64,000 nucleotides of DNA from Yersinia artesiana (GTDB taxonomy: Bacteria; Pseudomonadota; Gammaproteobacteria; Enterobacterales; Enterobacteriaceae): NCBI RefSeq assembly GCF_902726545.1, contig NZ_CACVAD010000005.1:1-64000 (forward strand), written 5' to 3'. The notes under the pieces were generated by a model that had not been told where the DNA came from, ran no database searches, and worked only from the letters and a program-made list of their open reading frames with translations. A program made the position numbers and the translations under genes. Positions 7,086 through 16,352 of the stretch are shown one piece after another. How positions within the stretch are numbered: position 1 is the stretch's first letter; each line of letters begins with the position of its first letter.

Positions 7086-9758
7086 TTAACGGCGGCAACT
7101 GCCTGTTATATGGATAATATCTTGCTCAGTATCCTGGCTGGCAAAATCATAAGGTAATTCACATTGCTCGTTGCTATTTTCACCCCAGCGAACATAAAGC
7201 GAATTTTTTTTATCTTTCACGCGAGCATAGATTTGATTGCCCTGACCCACCATACCGACCAGTTCATTTTTATTGTTATAAACATCTGCGCCCAGTGGTA
7301 ATCCCTCTCCGCTAGCTGCTTGGGTTTGAATTAATACCGCATAGCCAGTCAATGTTTCGAATTTCACTCTCACTGCGGCCCCAGCATAAGGAACAACACG
7401 ACCTTGATTTTCTTTCAACTCGGTATTGCGATTAATGCCTTTGGTGTCTAAACCGACCGTATTGTAATTATAAGGTGTTAATGAAGGCACCAGCGCAAAA
7501 CCGTTATTATCAATCCTGGCACCTTGTGCATTTCGTACTGTCGCGCCCTGAGCACCATCGGCTTCAATTAAACCGAAAGTATCGCCCAAATAAGGCCCCA
7601 GAGTGACCCCCTTACTGTGTATTACAGCGGCCCCGCGAGCACCTGCGCCATATTGGGTATAGTTATTACCGCGAGAATAACTACCATTGACAGTGGCATT
7701 AGGGAATTGCTTTTGCACATTCGCGCCCCAACTATTTGAGCTACCACTGATATTACTATCGTCATAACCCGCATTGACTGAATAATTTAAAGTATTACGT
7801 TCACCGGCGGTGCCTGATAACGACGTCTGATAGTTATTGCCGCTTTTCGGATTCCGGTTAGCAGACATGGATAAATATTGATTCCCGCCGCCAATATTCA
7901 GTGGAATAGACACCGTTAACGACGCGATATTTTCGGTATCGCCATAGCGCGCTGTTGTCATTGTTTCATCAGTATCATCTCCCTCCCAGCCAAATTGGGT
8001 GGAGGTATAAACAGTGCGCTGGCGACTGATTGCCACGTTGTAGCTGATATCCCGATAACTATTTGAATAATTTAGCTGTAACTGTGTATCTCGCTGTGTA
8101 TCGTTATAATAATCACTGGTCGATGCTGAGGCCGAAAGTTGTCCATAACCACCCAGAGTTTGGTTGATTGTGGTGGTAAATTGGCTACGCTGTTTATAAG
8201 TCGATGAATCCCAGGTTCCGCCATTCTTTTCTACTGAACGCACACCAAATACATCATTTAAATCACGATACCCTTTAGTCGAATAGCGATATCCGGCCAG
8301 TGAGAATGAGGTGCCGGTTTCATTAAATGTTTGGCTATAGGTGGCCTGCATCCGCCAACCATCTTGAGTTTGATTATCTTCAACTTTGGCATGGGAATAG
8401 GTGGTATTAAGACCAAACGCACCGATCGGCGTACCTAAAACGCCCCCAACAAGTAATGCCGTATAGTCTTGTGCTAAACGTATACCACTGTTGGCAGTTA
8501 ACTGATTGGTGAGGCCACGCTCATAAGTAAAATCAGTGAAATAGCTGTCAATATTGGTGAAATCACGAGATTCCCCAACGACGGCATTATATCGGCTCAC
8601 GCCCGGACGCATTGAATCTGGCACCGCACTAAATGGAACCGTAAATGTTGAACGGCTGCCATTGGCCTCTATAACTTCAACATTAAGATCGCCCTGACTG
8701 GTGGTGCTGTATAAATCGTTAATAACAAATGGGCCGGGGGCGACGTTGGTTTCATAAATTTCACGTCCGTTCTGGCTAATAATTACTCGTGCGTTGCTGG
8801 TGGCAACACCACGCACTTCAGGCGCAAAACCACGCATTGATTCTGGCCACATACGTTGGTCTGTCGCCATTTTTACGCCGCGAAATGACATGGTGCCGAA
8901 TAATGTACTGTCGGTGAAGGTTTCACCCAGCGTTAATTCGCTGTCTAGTTGTGAAATAGGACGCTGCACATAAGTGCGAATATTATTCCATTGGGTATCG
9001 CTATAACTATCGTTGCTGGAATAACTCACGTTTGATTGCTGGCGTAATTGCCATAACCCTAAATTGAGGCCACTTTTTAGGCCAACAAAGCCGTAGTCAG
9101 AAGTACTGTTTTGCTGGGATTGTGTATCACTACGATAAAAGTTTGCGCTGTAGTTAACGAATGCGAGTTTTTCACCTTCCTGCCATTCACTGCGCTCAAT
9201 ATAACCCCGAGGACGTTTTTGTAATAATGCCTGGGGAATAGAAAGCTCCAGGCGCAATTTGGCCTGATCAAAATGAAAAGACGCGCCTTTTACTCGCTCC
9301 GCCAACGGCATACATTGCTCCGTTGACGAGGTAGTATTATCAGCTGAATCTGAGGGGGCTGATTCGAGCTGTGCAGCATTAGGTTCTGTAGGCGTAGTGT
9401 TATTTTTGTTGGCTAACTCAATACCAGCAGCAGTTAAGAACTCATCACTCAGGCAGGGATAAACCTCCGGTGAATCGGCATTTTTAATAAATTTAATTGT
9501 GGTGCGTTTGTATAATTTGTTATTAATCAGAACATCTACAGCATCAAAATTTCCGGGCGTGACAGAATCCTCTTTATTCAGTTGATTCAACCCGGAGGCA
9601 AATTTTGTTCCTAAAAAGAGGGACTCATCAAATTCAAGATCCTGCGATTCTTCCTGAGCGAAAACAGTATCTACAGGTAAAACTAAAGTCATACACAGTG
9701 TTAATGCTTTTTTACGGCCAGAGAACTTCTTTTTCAGAACCACTTGTGCAAGCCCCAT
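7086..9758 (-). CDS. Outer-membrane fimbrial usher (PapC/FimD family)
   Basis: Forms the outer-membrane pore that orders pilin assembly and secretes the fibre. At 890 residues it is the usual size. Order of parts: signal peptide (about 1-35, ending VFAQ), N-terminal chaperone-subunit binding domain (FDESLFLG..., VDVLINN), a 24-strand barrel rich in Tyr/Asn/Ser, a plug region around GPFVINDLYSTTSQGDLNVEV, and C-terminal domains with the VVPYAGAAVRVKFET block and the terminal Cys pair. GAAGG seven bases upstream supports ATG 9758. The stop is 5 bp before the adhesin ATG. Confidence 0.97.
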   Translation of the reverse strand: MGLAQVVLKKKFSGRKKALTLCMTLVLPVDTVFAQEESQDLEFDESLFLGTKFASGLNQLNKEDSVTPGNFDAVDVLINNKLYKRTTIKFIKNADSPEVYPCLSDEFLTAAGIELANKNNTTPTEPNAAQLESAPSDSADNTTSSTEQCMPLAERVKGASFHFDQAKLRLELSIPQALLQKRPRGYIERSEWQEGEKLAFVNYSANFYRSDTQSQQNSTSDYGFVGLKSGLNLGLWQLRQQSNVSYSSNDSYSDTQWNNIRTYVQRPISQLDSELTLGETFTDSTLFGTMSFRGVKMATDQRMWPESMRGFAPEVRGVATSNARVIISQNGREIYETNVAPGPFVINDLYSTTSQGDLNVEVIEANGSRSTFTVPFSAVPDSMRPGVSRYNAVVGESRDFTNIDSYFTDFTYERGLTNQLTANSGIRLAQDYTALLVGGVLGTPIGAFGLNTTYSHAKVEDNQTQDGWRMQATYSQTFNETGTSFSLAGYRYSTKGYRDLNDVFGVRSVEKNGGTWDSSTYKQRSQFTTTINQTLGGYGQLSASASTSDYYNDTQRDTQLQLNYSNSYRDISYNVAISRQRTVYTSTQFGWEGDDTDETMTTARYGDTENIASLTVSIPLNIGGGNQYLSMSANRNPKSGNNYQTSLSGTAGERNTLNYSVNAGYDDSNISGSSNSWGANVQKQFPNATVNGSYSRGNNYTQYGAGARGAAVIHSKGVTLGPYLGDTFGLIEADGAQGATVRNAQGARIDNNGFALVPSLTPYNYNTVGLDTKGINRNTELKENQGRVVPYAGAAVRVKFETLTGYAVLIQTQAASGEGLPLGADVYNNKNELVGMVGQGNQIYARVKDKKNSLYVRWGENSNEQCELPYDFASQDTEQDIIHITGSCRR

Positions 9759-9782
9759 AAATATACCTTCGCCGGAAAGCCA

Positions 9783-10511
9783 TTACTGAATTTTATAGCT
9801 ACCGCTATCTTGCCCACCAAAATCATTAACTAACAGAAAGTTAACAATAGCATTTGCAGGTACGGATGAATTTGGAATAACCCATTGAATTTGAGACATT
9901 GGTGGGATCATCTCTGATTTCATTTTGAGTTTTTTTCCACTCCCAATGATTTCACCACTGGCAATGGTGGCATAGAACCCCGTTGGGTTTTTACCTGTTA
10001 CAACAACATCTTTGCCTTGCTGACTTACATTAAAAGTCAGTGCGCCAGAAACCTGGTCAACCCGACCCGCAATATTTTCTGGACGATAAAAGACTTTAAT
10101 ACGATTACGCATCAAAACGAGCATTTTATTATTTTTTTCTGCTTTATTAACGGGGGGAACCTGTAAAAAATTAAGGTAGAACACCGACTCTCTATCCGTT
10201 GGCAAACCACTACCGGTATATTTTAACCGTAATGTTTGGCCCGCATTCGCTTCAATACGGAAGAAAGGAGGAGTAACAATAAAGGGTGCTTTACCTGTTT
10301 CCGGTGTTGACTGAGCATCACCACTGTCTAACCAAACCTGAACCGCATTAGGAAAATTATCTTTATTTGTTAATTGGACGCTATGCTCTTTTTCACCTGC
10401 CGAATATACAATGCGGCTGCCGCTCATTACTACGCTGGCATTGGCAAAAGATATACCCATAAGAATTAATAAAGTAACAAGCAGGAAACGGTAGCTATTT
10501 ATATTAAGCAT
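9783..10511 (-). CDS. Periplasmic fimbrial chaperone (PapD/FimC family), proximal gene
   Basis: Caps and folds the major pilin before delivery to the usher. The 242-residue product has a signal peptide (about 1-26, ending FANAS). The Ig-like N-terminal domain includes SRIVYSAGEKEHSVQLTN, VQVWLDSGD, the PPFFRIEA block and LPTDRESVFYLN; the C-terminal domain includes NPTGFYATI. It lies between the major pilin and the usher, 24 bp from the usher start. The paralogue at the distal end of the operon shares the same motifs but is clearly diverged. Confidence 0.95.
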   Translation of the reverse strand: MLNINSYRFLLVTLLILMGISFANASVVMSGSRIVYSAGEKEHSVQLTNKDNFPNAVQVWLDSGDAQSTPETGKAPFIVTPPFFRIEANAGQTLRLKYTGSGLPTDRESVFYLNFLQVPPVNKAEKNNKMLVLMRNRIKVFYRPENIAGRVDQVSGALTFNVSQQGKDVVVTGKNPTGFYATIASGEIIGSGKKLKMKSEMIPPMSQIQWVIPNSSVPANAIVNFLLVNDFGGQDSGSYKIQ

Positions 10512-10577
10512 GATGGGTATATCCTCTGAAGGGAACTGGCAGAAATAGTTATATCTCTCGTACTTGAAGCTATAGGG

Positions 10578-10595
10578 GGTGGTGTATTCACCACC
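10578..10595 (-). terminator. Intercistronic hairpin after the major pilin gene
   Basis: GGTGGTG (10578-10584) pairs with CACCACC (10589-10595) around a 4-nt loop, between the pilin stop and the chaperone start. There is no long T-tract on either strand. It could stabilise the pilin transcript 3' end or partly terminate, lowering expression of the downstream assembly genes. The flanking TACTTGAAGCTATAGGGG resembles an ERIC-like repeat end. Confidence 0.45.
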
Positions 10596-10645
10596 GACCT
10601 ACAACCTCAATTACTTTGAGTATACTCTATACTACGATACTGATA

Positions 10646-11176
10646 TTACAGGTAAGAAACTGCATATTGTACAGAAGCGATCACAGAACCAGGGCCTGCT
10701 TGACCGGTTGCGAAATACTGAACCGCAAAATCATGCTCTGCTGATGTATCGCCAGCTTTCAATACGATGCCATCTTGTGCTACACCACTATTCAGATCGA
10801 TACCGGTTGTTGTGGTTGCATCTTTCAGTAATTGCAGTTCAACATTTGCTGCTGTACCGGTATTCTTTAAGTTGCCAGCAGTTGTTACCTGGTTACCAAC
10901 GAAAACAGTTTTTATATCAATATCAGAAGCACCAGTTGCGCAACCTGAGACACCCAGAGTAAAGGTTGTTTTGCCTGCAGTTTTACCTGAAGCATTTAAA
11001 TCGCCACTTGAAACGGTTGGCAATAATACCATTGGGTTTGCATCAAGGCCGTTAACGGTAACAGAACAAGTCTGAGCGGTGACTTCCCCTTGGAAAGTAA
11101 TTGTATTATTGCTTGCTGCCATTGCTACGGTTGTAGATGCTGCGAATAATGCCATAGCCAAAGTAATCTTATTCAT
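10646..11176 (-). CDS. Major fimbrial subunit (type 1 pilin family)
   Basis: Structural pilin of the chaperone-usher fibre. The 176-residue product has a signal peptide (about 1-21, AMAA|SNN). The conserved Cys pair is at 37 and 79. The mature N-terminal extension (NTITFQGEVTAQTCSV) supplies the donor strand, and the C-terminus carries the alternating hydrophobic SVQYAVSYL with the penultimate Tyr. GGAG six bases upstream fixes the ATG at 11176. It is the first gene of the operon, with a long AT-rich upstream region. Confidence 0.96.
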   Translation of the reverse strand: MNKITLAMALFAASTTVAMAASNNTITFQGEVTAQTCSVTVNGLDANPMVLLPTVSSGDLNASGKTAGKTTFTLGVSGCATGASDIDIKTVFVGNQVTTAGNLKNTGTAANVELQLLKDATTTTGIDLNSGVAQDGIVLKAGDTSAEHDFAVQYFATGQAGPGSVIASVQYAVSYL

Positions 11177-11793
11177 TTAAAACTCCAATATAATAATTAG
11201 AAATTAGCTAAATTCTCGTTCACGTTTAAATACGGAGGAGTAATTAACTTAATAAATATGAAGTGGGTTAATGACTATATGTGCGAATGTTATTCGGTTA
11301 TACTCGTCAGCTTTCCACATGTTCTTTCATTAAAGTAAGGAGGTGGTCGTTATTTCGTTCACGTCCGTTACTTGATGAGGAGATAATATAGAAAGTAACT
11401 TTTACTGCACATAGGACAAACAAACCAATGTTTGTGGGAAAGTTCCTACTGGGTATCTAATTTAAATGAAATCAATGTAACTCATTGTATTTAAATATAT
11501 TTTATTTTCTATAAAAGTAAGCTAATGAGATCTTTCTTGTTGTTTTTATTGAAAAACTAATTTTTCCCCTGTTCGGGTGCATTGCAGTAGGGTTTGTTAA
11601 TGTTATTTAATGTGTGATTTGTAAAGTTAAGTTGGTATTTTGTATAGATGTAACTAACGATAGATTGAGGACTCAAAATATTAATTGGGATTTTCTGAAA
11701 ATTGATTATTTTTCAAGATACATTGCATTAACGATAAATTGGATAATAGAGAGGGAGTATTTTGCGCCGCCAGTGAGGTGGCGCATGAAGAAC
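11177..11793. other. Fimbrial operon upstream region
   Basis: A 617-bp AT-rich stretch between the pilin start and ppiC, with no convincing gene. It should hold the fimbrial promoter (minus strand). I see no long inverted repeats of a phase-switch type, and no recombinase gene is adjacent. A hairpin near ppiC lies at 11763-11785. Confidence 0.6.
11763..11785 (-). terminator. Hairpin downstream of ppiC
   Basis: TGCGCCGCC (11763-11771) pairs with GGTGGCGCA (11777-11785), with one G-T pair, just beyond the ppiC stop. There is no clear T-tract in either direction, so its terminator role is tentative. Confidence 0.5.
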
Positions 11794-12075
11794 TTAATTA
11801 CGGTATAACACTTTAATAATGTGGTAACCGAATTGAGTTTTTACCGGGCCATAAGGTTGCAGTAGTTCGCAGCTGAATACGGCTTTATCGAATGCCGGAA
11901 CCATATCCCCTTTATTAAACTCACCCAGATCGCCGCCATTACGTTTTGACGGGCAGTTAGAGAACTTTTTCGCTAACTCTTGGAAATTTGCGCCGTTATT
12001 CAACTGCGCCAGAATATCGTTTGCCTGCTTTTCATCATCAACCAGGATGTGCAGTGCAGAAGCTTTGTTTGCCAT
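11794..12075 (-). CDS. ppiC: Peptidyl-prolyl cis-trans isomerase C (parvulin)
   Basis: Small cytosolic prolyl isomerase. The 93-residue product is a single parvulin domain: ASALHILV, the [14 protein letters not shown] block, [11 protein letters not shown] and the GYHIIKVL end are typical. ATG 12075 gives the same MANKA-type start and length as E. coli PpiC; the open frame upstream of it is not needed. It is divergent from rep, as in E. coli. Confidence 0.96.
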   Translation of the reverse strand: MANKASALHILVDDEKQANDILAQLNNGANFQELAKKFSNCPSKRNGGDLGEFNKGDMVPAFDKAVFSCELLQPYGPVKTQFGYHIIKVLYRN

Positions 12076-12289
12076 AGTAACAATCACCACCAATTTATTG
12101 GGTAGGGTTATTTGAACGAAGATTATCTTCAAGGGAGCCTTGAAGCGCGCCAGTGTAACGTATTTTGGTCGTGATGGGGCCACGCGGGTCAACGTTTTAC
12201 AAATCAAAAGGTGCCTGCGGGTTTTTTGTCATCAGTCGCTTTCTGCTACAATCCTGTTCCCCCGTCTACCTACTGAGCTTTCGAGTGTT

Positions 12290-14314
12290 ATGCGATTAAA
12301 TCCCAGCCAACAACAAGCCGTCGAATTTGTCACCGGACCCTGCCTGGTGTTGGCCGGTGCGGGTTCGGGCAAAACCCGCGTCATCACCAATAAGATTGCG
12401 CATTTGATCCGCCAATGTGGCTATCAGCCAAAACATATTGCTGCGGTAACCTTTACCAATAAAGCCGCGCGTGAAATGAAAGAACGTGTGGCCCAGACGT
12501 TGGGGCGCAAAGAAGCACGGGGTTTGATGATTGCGACGTTCCATACTCTGGGGCTGGAAATCATCAAAAAAGAGTACAAAGCGCTGGGGATGAAATCCAA
12601 TTTCTCCCTGTTTGATGCGCAAGACCAACTGGGTCTGTTGAAAGATCTGACCCATAAGTGGTTGGAAGACGATAAAACCTTACTGCAGCAGTTGATATCC
12701 CAGATCTCAAACTGGAAAAATGATCTTCTCGATCCTGCCGCCGCCGCGGCGCTGGCCCGATCCGAGCGCGATAAGTTGTTCGTCCATTGCTATGGCTTAT
12801 ATGACGCACATTTAAAAGCGTGCAATGTATTGGATTTCGATGATCTCATTTCATTGCCCACCTTATTGCTGCAAAACAATTTGGAAGTGCGTGAACGCTG
12901 GCAAAACCGGCTGCGTTATCTATTAGTGGATGAATACCAAGACACCAATACCAGTCAGTACCAAATGGTTAAACTGTTGGTGGGTAGTCGGGCGCGCTTT
13001 ACCGTGGTCGGTGATGACGACCAATCCATCTATTCATGGCGTGGTGCGCGGCCACAGAATTTAGTCTTGTTGAATGAAGATTTCCCACAATTGCAAGTGA
13101 TCAAGCTGGAGCAAAACTACCGCTCTTCGGGCCGTATTTTGAAAGCGGCCAATATCTTGATTGCCAATAACTCGCATGTTTTTGAAAAAAAGCTCTTTTC
13201 TGAGTTGGAATATGGCGATGAGCTGAAAGTGATTACCGCCAATAATGAAGATCATGAAGCTGAAAGGGTGGTCGGTGAGCTTATCGCCCACCATTTTGTG
13301 AAAAAAACGCAATACAGCGACTATGCTATTTTGTATCGCGGCAATCACCAGTCACGGCTGTTTGAAAAGCTGCTGATGCAAAACCGTATCCCTTATCGTA
13401 TCTCCGGCGGGGATTCGTTTTTCTCCCGCCCGGAGATCAAAGACTTACTGGCTTATTTGCGTGTATTGACCAATCAGGATGATGACAGCGCATTCTTACG
13501 TATCGTGAATACCCCAAAGCGCGAGATAGGTTCTGCGACGATTCAAAAATTGGGTGAATGGGCTAATGTGCGTAATAAAAGTCTGTTTCGTGCCAGTTTT
13601 GATTTAGGGCTGGGCGAGCATCTGAAGGGGCGTGGTCTGGAGTCATTACAGCGTTTCACTTATTGGATGGATGGCATTATTCGCTTAGTGGAACGCGAGC
13701 CGATAGCGGCAGTGCGAGATTTGATTCACGGTATCGATTATGAAAGCTGGTTGTTCGAAACTTCTCCCAGCCCGAAAGCGGCTGAAATGCGGATGAAGAA
13801 CGTCAATTTATTATTCAGTTGGATGACTGAAATGTTGGAAGGGTCAGAGCTGAATGAACCGATGACGCTGACTCAGGTTGTCACGCGTTTTACCCTGCGC
13901 GATATGATGGAGCGCGGGGAAAGTGATGAAGAGCTGGATCAAGTTCAACTGATGACTCTACATGCTTCAAAGGGGCTGGAATTCCCGTATGTATTTTTGG
14001 TTGGCATGGAAGAAGGTTTATTGCCCCATCAAAGCAGTATTGATGAAGACAATGTAGATGAAGAGCGGCGGCTGGCCTATGTGGGGATCACCCGCGCTCA
14101 GCGCGAACTGTTTTTCACCTTATGCAAAGAGCGGCGGCAGTATGGTGAGCTGATTCGGCCAGAACCCAGCCGTTTCCTGATGGAGTTACCGCAGGATGAT
14201 TTGAAATGGGAAAATGAGCGCAAAGCCGTTAGCCCGGAAGAACGGATGCAAAAAGGCCAGAGTCACCTGGCCAATATTCGAGCGCAATTAGCGAATGCTA
14301 AAAAGCCACAGTGA
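12290..14314 (+). CDS. rep: ATP-dependent DNA helicase Rep
   Basis: 3'-to-5' superfamily 1 helicase that clears proteins ahead of the replication fork. The start [11 protein letters not shown] gives 674 residues, one more than E. coli Rep (673); the frame is open further upstream, but that part does not look coding. Walker A GAGSGKT is at about 23-29. Other helicase motifs follow: [58 protein letters not shown] and VGITRAQ. A hairpin without a T-tract (14333-14357) separates it from convergent pehX. Confidence 0.98.
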   Translation: MRLNPSQQQAVEFVTGPCLVLAGAGSGKTRVITNKIAHLIRQCGYQPKHIAAVTFTNKAAREMKERVAQTLGRKEARGLMIATFHTLGLEIIKKEYKALGMKSNFSLFDAQDQLGLLKDLTHKWLEDDKTLLQQLISQISNWKNDLLDPAAAAALARSERDKLFVHCYGLYDAHLKACNVLDFDDLISLPTLLLQNNLEVRERWQNRLRYLLVDEYQDTNTSQYQMVKLLVGSRARFTVVGDDDQSIYSWRGARPQNLVLLNEDFPQLQVIKLEQNYRSSGRILKAANILIANNSHVFEKKLFSELEYGDELKVITANNEDHEAERVVGELIAHHFVKKTQYSDYAILYRGNHQSRLFEKLLMQNRIPYRISGGDSFFSRPEIKDLLAYLRVLTNQDDDSAFLRIVNTPKREIGSATIQKLGEWANVRNKSLFRASFDLGLGEHLKGRGLESLQRFTYWMDGIIRLVEREPIAAVRDLIHGIDYESWLFETSPSPKAAEMRMKNVNLLFSWMTEMLEGSELNEPMTLTQVVTRFTLRDMMERGESDEELDQVQLMTLHASKGLEFPYVFLVGMEEGLLPHQSSIDEDNVDEERRLAYVGITRAQRELFFTLCKERRQYGELIRPEPSRFLMELPQDDLKWENERKAVSPEERMQKGQSHLANIRAQLANAKKPQ

Positions 14315-14332
14315 ATACTAAAAACCAATAGT

Positions 14333-14357
14333 GGGCAGGTGATAACAGAACCTGCCC
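14333..14357. terminator. Hairpin between convergent rep and pehX
   Basis: GGGCAGGT (14333-14340) pairs with ACCTGCCC (14350-14357). No T-tract follows on either strand, so it is only a possible terminator. Confidence 0.4.
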
Positions 14358-14369
14358 ATCCCTTATTGA

Positions 14370-16196
14370 TTAAGGCGCGACAGGTTTACCATCAACCTTG
14401 ACGTTTTTCACATCGCTGAAGTGCCACGGCGTATCCCCGCGCAATTCAGTGAAAGTGACTTTATTAAATTCGCTGTCACGTAGGTCACTGATTGCTGTCG
14501 GTGTGACATTGTTAAGTTGCACATTGTTCACGTGCACCAGACGGTGCCAGGCCTTGTTTGCGGTGTCCCCTTTGATTTCAATAGACGCGTTTTTGCCAGT
14601 GGTATTATCCACCGTCACATTTTTTAATGTGAAATCATAGAATTGAGCAGGGATCTTGGCTGGCGGGTAATCAATATTGGCATTGCTATCAGCATAATCC
14701 AATGTCATCACCATCACTTGTTTTGCCAGATCGCGCATTGCATTATTGCGGAAAGTGACATTACGAGCACCACCGCCGATGGTGCTGGTACTCTTGGCAC
14801 GCAGACCGATGTCAGTCAGGTACATCACATTATTTTCGGCCAGAATATCTTCAATCCATGCCCCGGTGTGGCTACCAGTGACTATCGCGCCGTGCCCCAT
14901 CCGGAAATAGTTATTAAATAACCATGCACCTTTCATAGGTTCTTGTTGCTGGGCTTTTTCCCCTGTTCCTGCCGCAAAGTTGATGCAGTCATCGCCGGTA
15001 TCAAAGAAGTTATTAAACACCATAACATTCTGACTATTACCGAACTCGATACCATCGCCGTTATTCGCATCATATGTTTGGTGAATCAATCCGTTGGCAA
15101 CCACATTGTGGTTTTCCAGATTCATAATGCCGTGGAAGGCAGGGTTACGTACCGTAAAGCCCGCCAGATACACGTTTTCTACTCCACGTAATGTCATTAG
15201 GCTGGAGCGGCGTTGACCATAGGCATTTTTCAAATCCATACCATCGGAAACAGCCTTCTCAACCTGATTTTTAGCCAGAATGCCGTCTTCATGTACTTTG
15301 CTATTTTTACTTGCGACATACTGCGGCAGCGGTCGGCCTAATTCATCAGTAATTTCAGCGGTTTTTGCGCGCAGCCAACCATTGCCATCAATTACCCCGG
15401 AACCGGTAATACGAATATTGCGGAATGTGCCTGGCTTGCTGTTATTAGGATCAATGGCATTGATCAATGATGCTGGGCGCTCAATGGTGGAATAAGGATA
15501 CAAACGGTAGCCCGCAGGGTAATCATCTGGATTTTCTGAACCCAATAATGTGGCTCCGGCCTGTAGGTTAAGGGTCATGTCACTTTTCAGCCAAAGCGCA
15601 CCGCTTTTGTATGTACCCGCAGGGATTTCGACACGGCAGCCGGGCTTACAGCTATCAATTGCTTGCTGTATAGCTTTGGTATTTAATGTTTTTCCGTCAT
15701 CGATGGCACCAAAGTCACGCACATTCACAATCTGCGGTTTGGCACTGGTTTTTGCTGTGATGGGCTTGCTGGCGACAGATAACGATCCATCGGCGTATTG
15801 TGCTTTCACCGTAAATTGGTAGCTGGTTTCCGGTTTTAGGCCCATCACCGTAAAGTTTTGCATCACAATTTTATGCTGAAAATTATCTTTATCGTTGGCA
15901 TAGAAATGATCGATATAAGGCTTAGCCGGTGAGAATTTATCATTATTATCGCTGGCTTTACCTAACATTTTCCCCGCAGAGAAAATCTGATAATCAACTA
16001 TTTTGCGGGTATCTTCCGGGGCTTTCCATACCAGAACAATACTGCTCTCATCATAGGCGAGAGTGGGAACTTGTAGCTGCTGAGGAGCATCGAGACTACT
16101 TGATTTTGCTGCCATTGCCATCGGAGTACCCACCATCAGGCTAGCCATAATCACCAGCATACCTGTAGTTCGTGGGCGTTGAAGCTGTGCTTGCAT
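14370..16196 (-). CDS. pehX: Exo-polygalacturonase, glycoside hydrolase family 28
   Basis: Periplasmic or secreted hydrolase of polygalacturonate (exo-poly-alpha-galacturonosidase type). The 608-residue product has a signal peptide (about 1-29, AMAAK), an N-terminal fibronectin type III-like domain (about 40-150) and a right-handed beta-helix GH28 domain. The four GH28 signatures are seen: N-GD in NNGDGIEF, DD in TGDDCINF, GHG in RMGHGAIVTG and R-K in GLRAKST. AAGGGA six bases upstream supports the start. It is inserted between rep and gppA relative to E. coli. Two KdgR-like sites lie upstream, consistent with induction by pectin breakdown products. Confidence 0.93.
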   Translation of the reverse strand: MQAQLQRPRTTGMLVIMASLMVGTPMAMAAKSSSLDAPQQLQVPTLAYDESSIVLVWKAPEDTRKIVDYQIFSAGKMLGKASDNNDKFSPAKPYIDHFYANDKDNFQHKIVMQNFTVMGLKPETSYQFTVKAQYADGSLSVASKPITAKTSAKPQIVNVRDFGAIDDGKTLNTKAIQQAIDSCKPGCRVEIPAGTYKSGALWLKSDMTLNLQAGATLLGSENPDDYPAGYRLYPYSTIERPASLINAIDPNNSKPGTFRNIRITGSGVIDGNGWLRAKTAEITDELGRPLPQYVASKNSKVHEDGILAKNQVEKAVSDGMDLKNAYGQRRSSLMTLRGVENVYLAGFTVRNPAFHGIMNLENHNVVANGLIHQTYDANNGDGIEFGNSQNVMVFNNFFDTGDDCINFAAGTGEKAQQQEPMKGAWLFNNYFRMGHGAIVTGSHTGAWIEDILAENNVMYLTDIGLRAKSTSTIGGGARNVTFRNNAMRDLAKQVMVMTLDYADSNANIDYPPAKIPAQFYDFTLKNVTVDNTTGKNASIEIKGDTANKAWHRLVHVNNVQLNNVTPTAISDLRDSEFNKVTFTELRGDTPWHFSDVKNVKVDGKPVAP

Positions 16197-16210
16197 TATT
16201 ATCCCTTTTC

Positions 16211-16260
16211 AATAAAGAAACAGTGTTTTATAAAAATACATACAATGTTTCTTTTTTAAA
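16211..16260 (-). promoter_or_regulatory. Candidate KdgR boxes upstream of pehX
   Basis: GAAACAGTGTTTTAT (16217-16231) and ACAATGTTTCTTTTT (about 16242-16256) each resemble the KdgR core GAAACA-x-TGTTTC-type dyad, within 60 bp of the pehX start. KdgR repression of pectinase genes is established in soft-rot enterobacteria; binding here is inferred from pattern only. Confidence 0.45.
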
Positions 16261-16352
16261 CTGAGGGCGATCACAATCTGACAGTTTTATGGGGATTTAC
16301 AGTAAGAATATAAGTGAAGGGAAGGCGACCGAGGCCGCCAACAACAAAGAAT

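Noticed and set aside
10579-10962. Open frame antisense to the major pilin gene
   Set aside because: It is a shadow of the pilin coding sequence and contains the intercistronic hairpin; no ribosome site.
11177-11793. Invertible promoter for the fimbriae
   Set aside because: No inverted repeat pair or adjacent recombinase is visible; XerC at 47.5 kb is the dif recombinase.
11614-11808. Short open frame in the fimbrial upstream region
   Set aside because: AT-rich composition, no ribosome site, and it runs over the hairpin into the ppiC end; more likely chance.
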